This document shows positions 63,779 to 64,000 of a stretch of DNA of 64,000 nt, piece after piece. How positions within the stretch are numbered: position 1 is the first letter of the stretch; each line of letters starts with the position of its first letter. The translations under genes were made by a program, and so were the position numbers. The stretch spans positions 1,302,001 through 1,366,000 of the forward strand of contig CAVTPU010000001.1 of NCBI GenBank assembly GCA_963736695.1, read 5' to 3'. This DNA comes from CAVTPU01 sp963736695 (GTDB lineage Bacteria; Actinomycetota; Actinomycetes; Mycobacteriales; Micromonosporaceae). Below the pieces are notes generated by a model. That model had not been told where the DNA came from and did not search any database. It saw only the letters and a list, made by a program, of their open reading frames with translations.

Positions 63779-64000
63779 GTCGTGGCGCGACGACCGACGG
63801 GCCATCATCGGTTGGATCATCGGCATCGGCGCCTTCACCACCATCTACACGTCCTTCTACAAGGCATTTCGGGACGCGGCCGAGATCAAACAACAGGCGA
63901 TGCCACAAGGCATGCTCGACTTCCTCGGCGTGGCGGACATGACCTCTCCCGCTGGATATCTGCAGGCCACGGTCTTTGCACTTATGGGCCCACTGCTGCT
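63756..64000 (+). CDS. ABC-2 type permease, N-terminus only
   Basis: The first 81 codons read MLPALVTKSWRDDRRAIIGW then a first membrane helix (IIGIGAFTTIYTSFYKAF), followed by an extracytoplasmic segment and the start of a second helix (QATVFALMGPLL). GAAGGAG precedes the ATG. It continues beyond the window and is the membrane partner of the preceding ATPase. Confidence 0.85.
   Translation, partial: MLPALVTKSWRDDRRAIIGWIIGIGAFTTIYTSFYKAFRDAAEIKQQAMPQGMLDFLGVADMTSPAGYLQATVFALMGPLL

Overview
The window is high-GC DNA from an actinobacterium. The core gene order (argS, lysA, hom, thrC, thrB, rho, rpmE, prfA, prmC, threonylcarbamoyl-AMP synthase, then the ATP synthase operon) together with SigF-type and ECF sigma factors and MeaA-type B12 chemistry suggests the Micromonosporales/Glycomycetales neighbourhood. 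The genus is inference; nothing here fixes it.

Layout. 1-4006: ethylmalonyl-CoA/B12 genes (start of meaA, a 3-hydroxyacyl-CoA dehydrogenase and, on the other strand, a PduO-type cobalamin adenosyltransferase). meaA and the dehydrogenase are separated by a 1.7 kb inverted-repeat-bounded segment carrying an LRR gene and transposase debris. 4024-19174 (minus strand): DUF2550, atpCDGAHFEB, an AtpZ-like and an AtpI-like protein, a low-molecular-weight phosphatase, threonylcarbamoyl-AMP synthase, prmC, prfA, rpmE and rho. A divergent lipoprotein gene sits inside this cluster. 19476-27188 (minus strand): thrB, a ribbon-helix-helix/SPFH pair, thrC, hom, lysA and argS. 27288-31416: MerR regulator, tRNA-Arg, an ECF sigma factor with its membrane partner, and a secreted trypsin-like protease.

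31554-34761 is an island of nested insertion sequences (IS30, IS3 fragment, two IS256 copies). It borders an accessory block: an S26-like/macrodomain fusion, a large beta-helix/LRR/TPR protein, an SMI1/KNR4 protein and a SigF-type sigma factor. 40318-44002 holds a carotenoid oxygenase/DHA2 exporter pair with a divergent TetR gene and a clear operator palindrome. 45173-48341 holds an interrupted tRNA-Lys, a TerD-domain protein and a pterin dehydratase/VOC protein. 48526-53607 holds assorted small enzymes and regulators (GNATs, YdeI-like, thioesterase, HxlR, PucR). 53734-57173 encodes a class II aldolase joined to a class III aminotransferase, followed by an MFS transporter. 57186-64000 holds secreted or membrane proteins, a sigma/anti-sigma fusion, a YjdM-like protein and an ABC-2 transporter running off the end.

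A caution runs through the annotation. atpD, atpG, atpA, atpF, atpB and rho all read as good full-length proteins only if single-base indels are corrected. Because they are essential genes and the indels are often in homopolymers, assembly error is the likeliest cause. The same error probably affects the IS30 transposase, the LRR/TPR gene, the SigF-type gene and the aldolase/aminotransferase gene.
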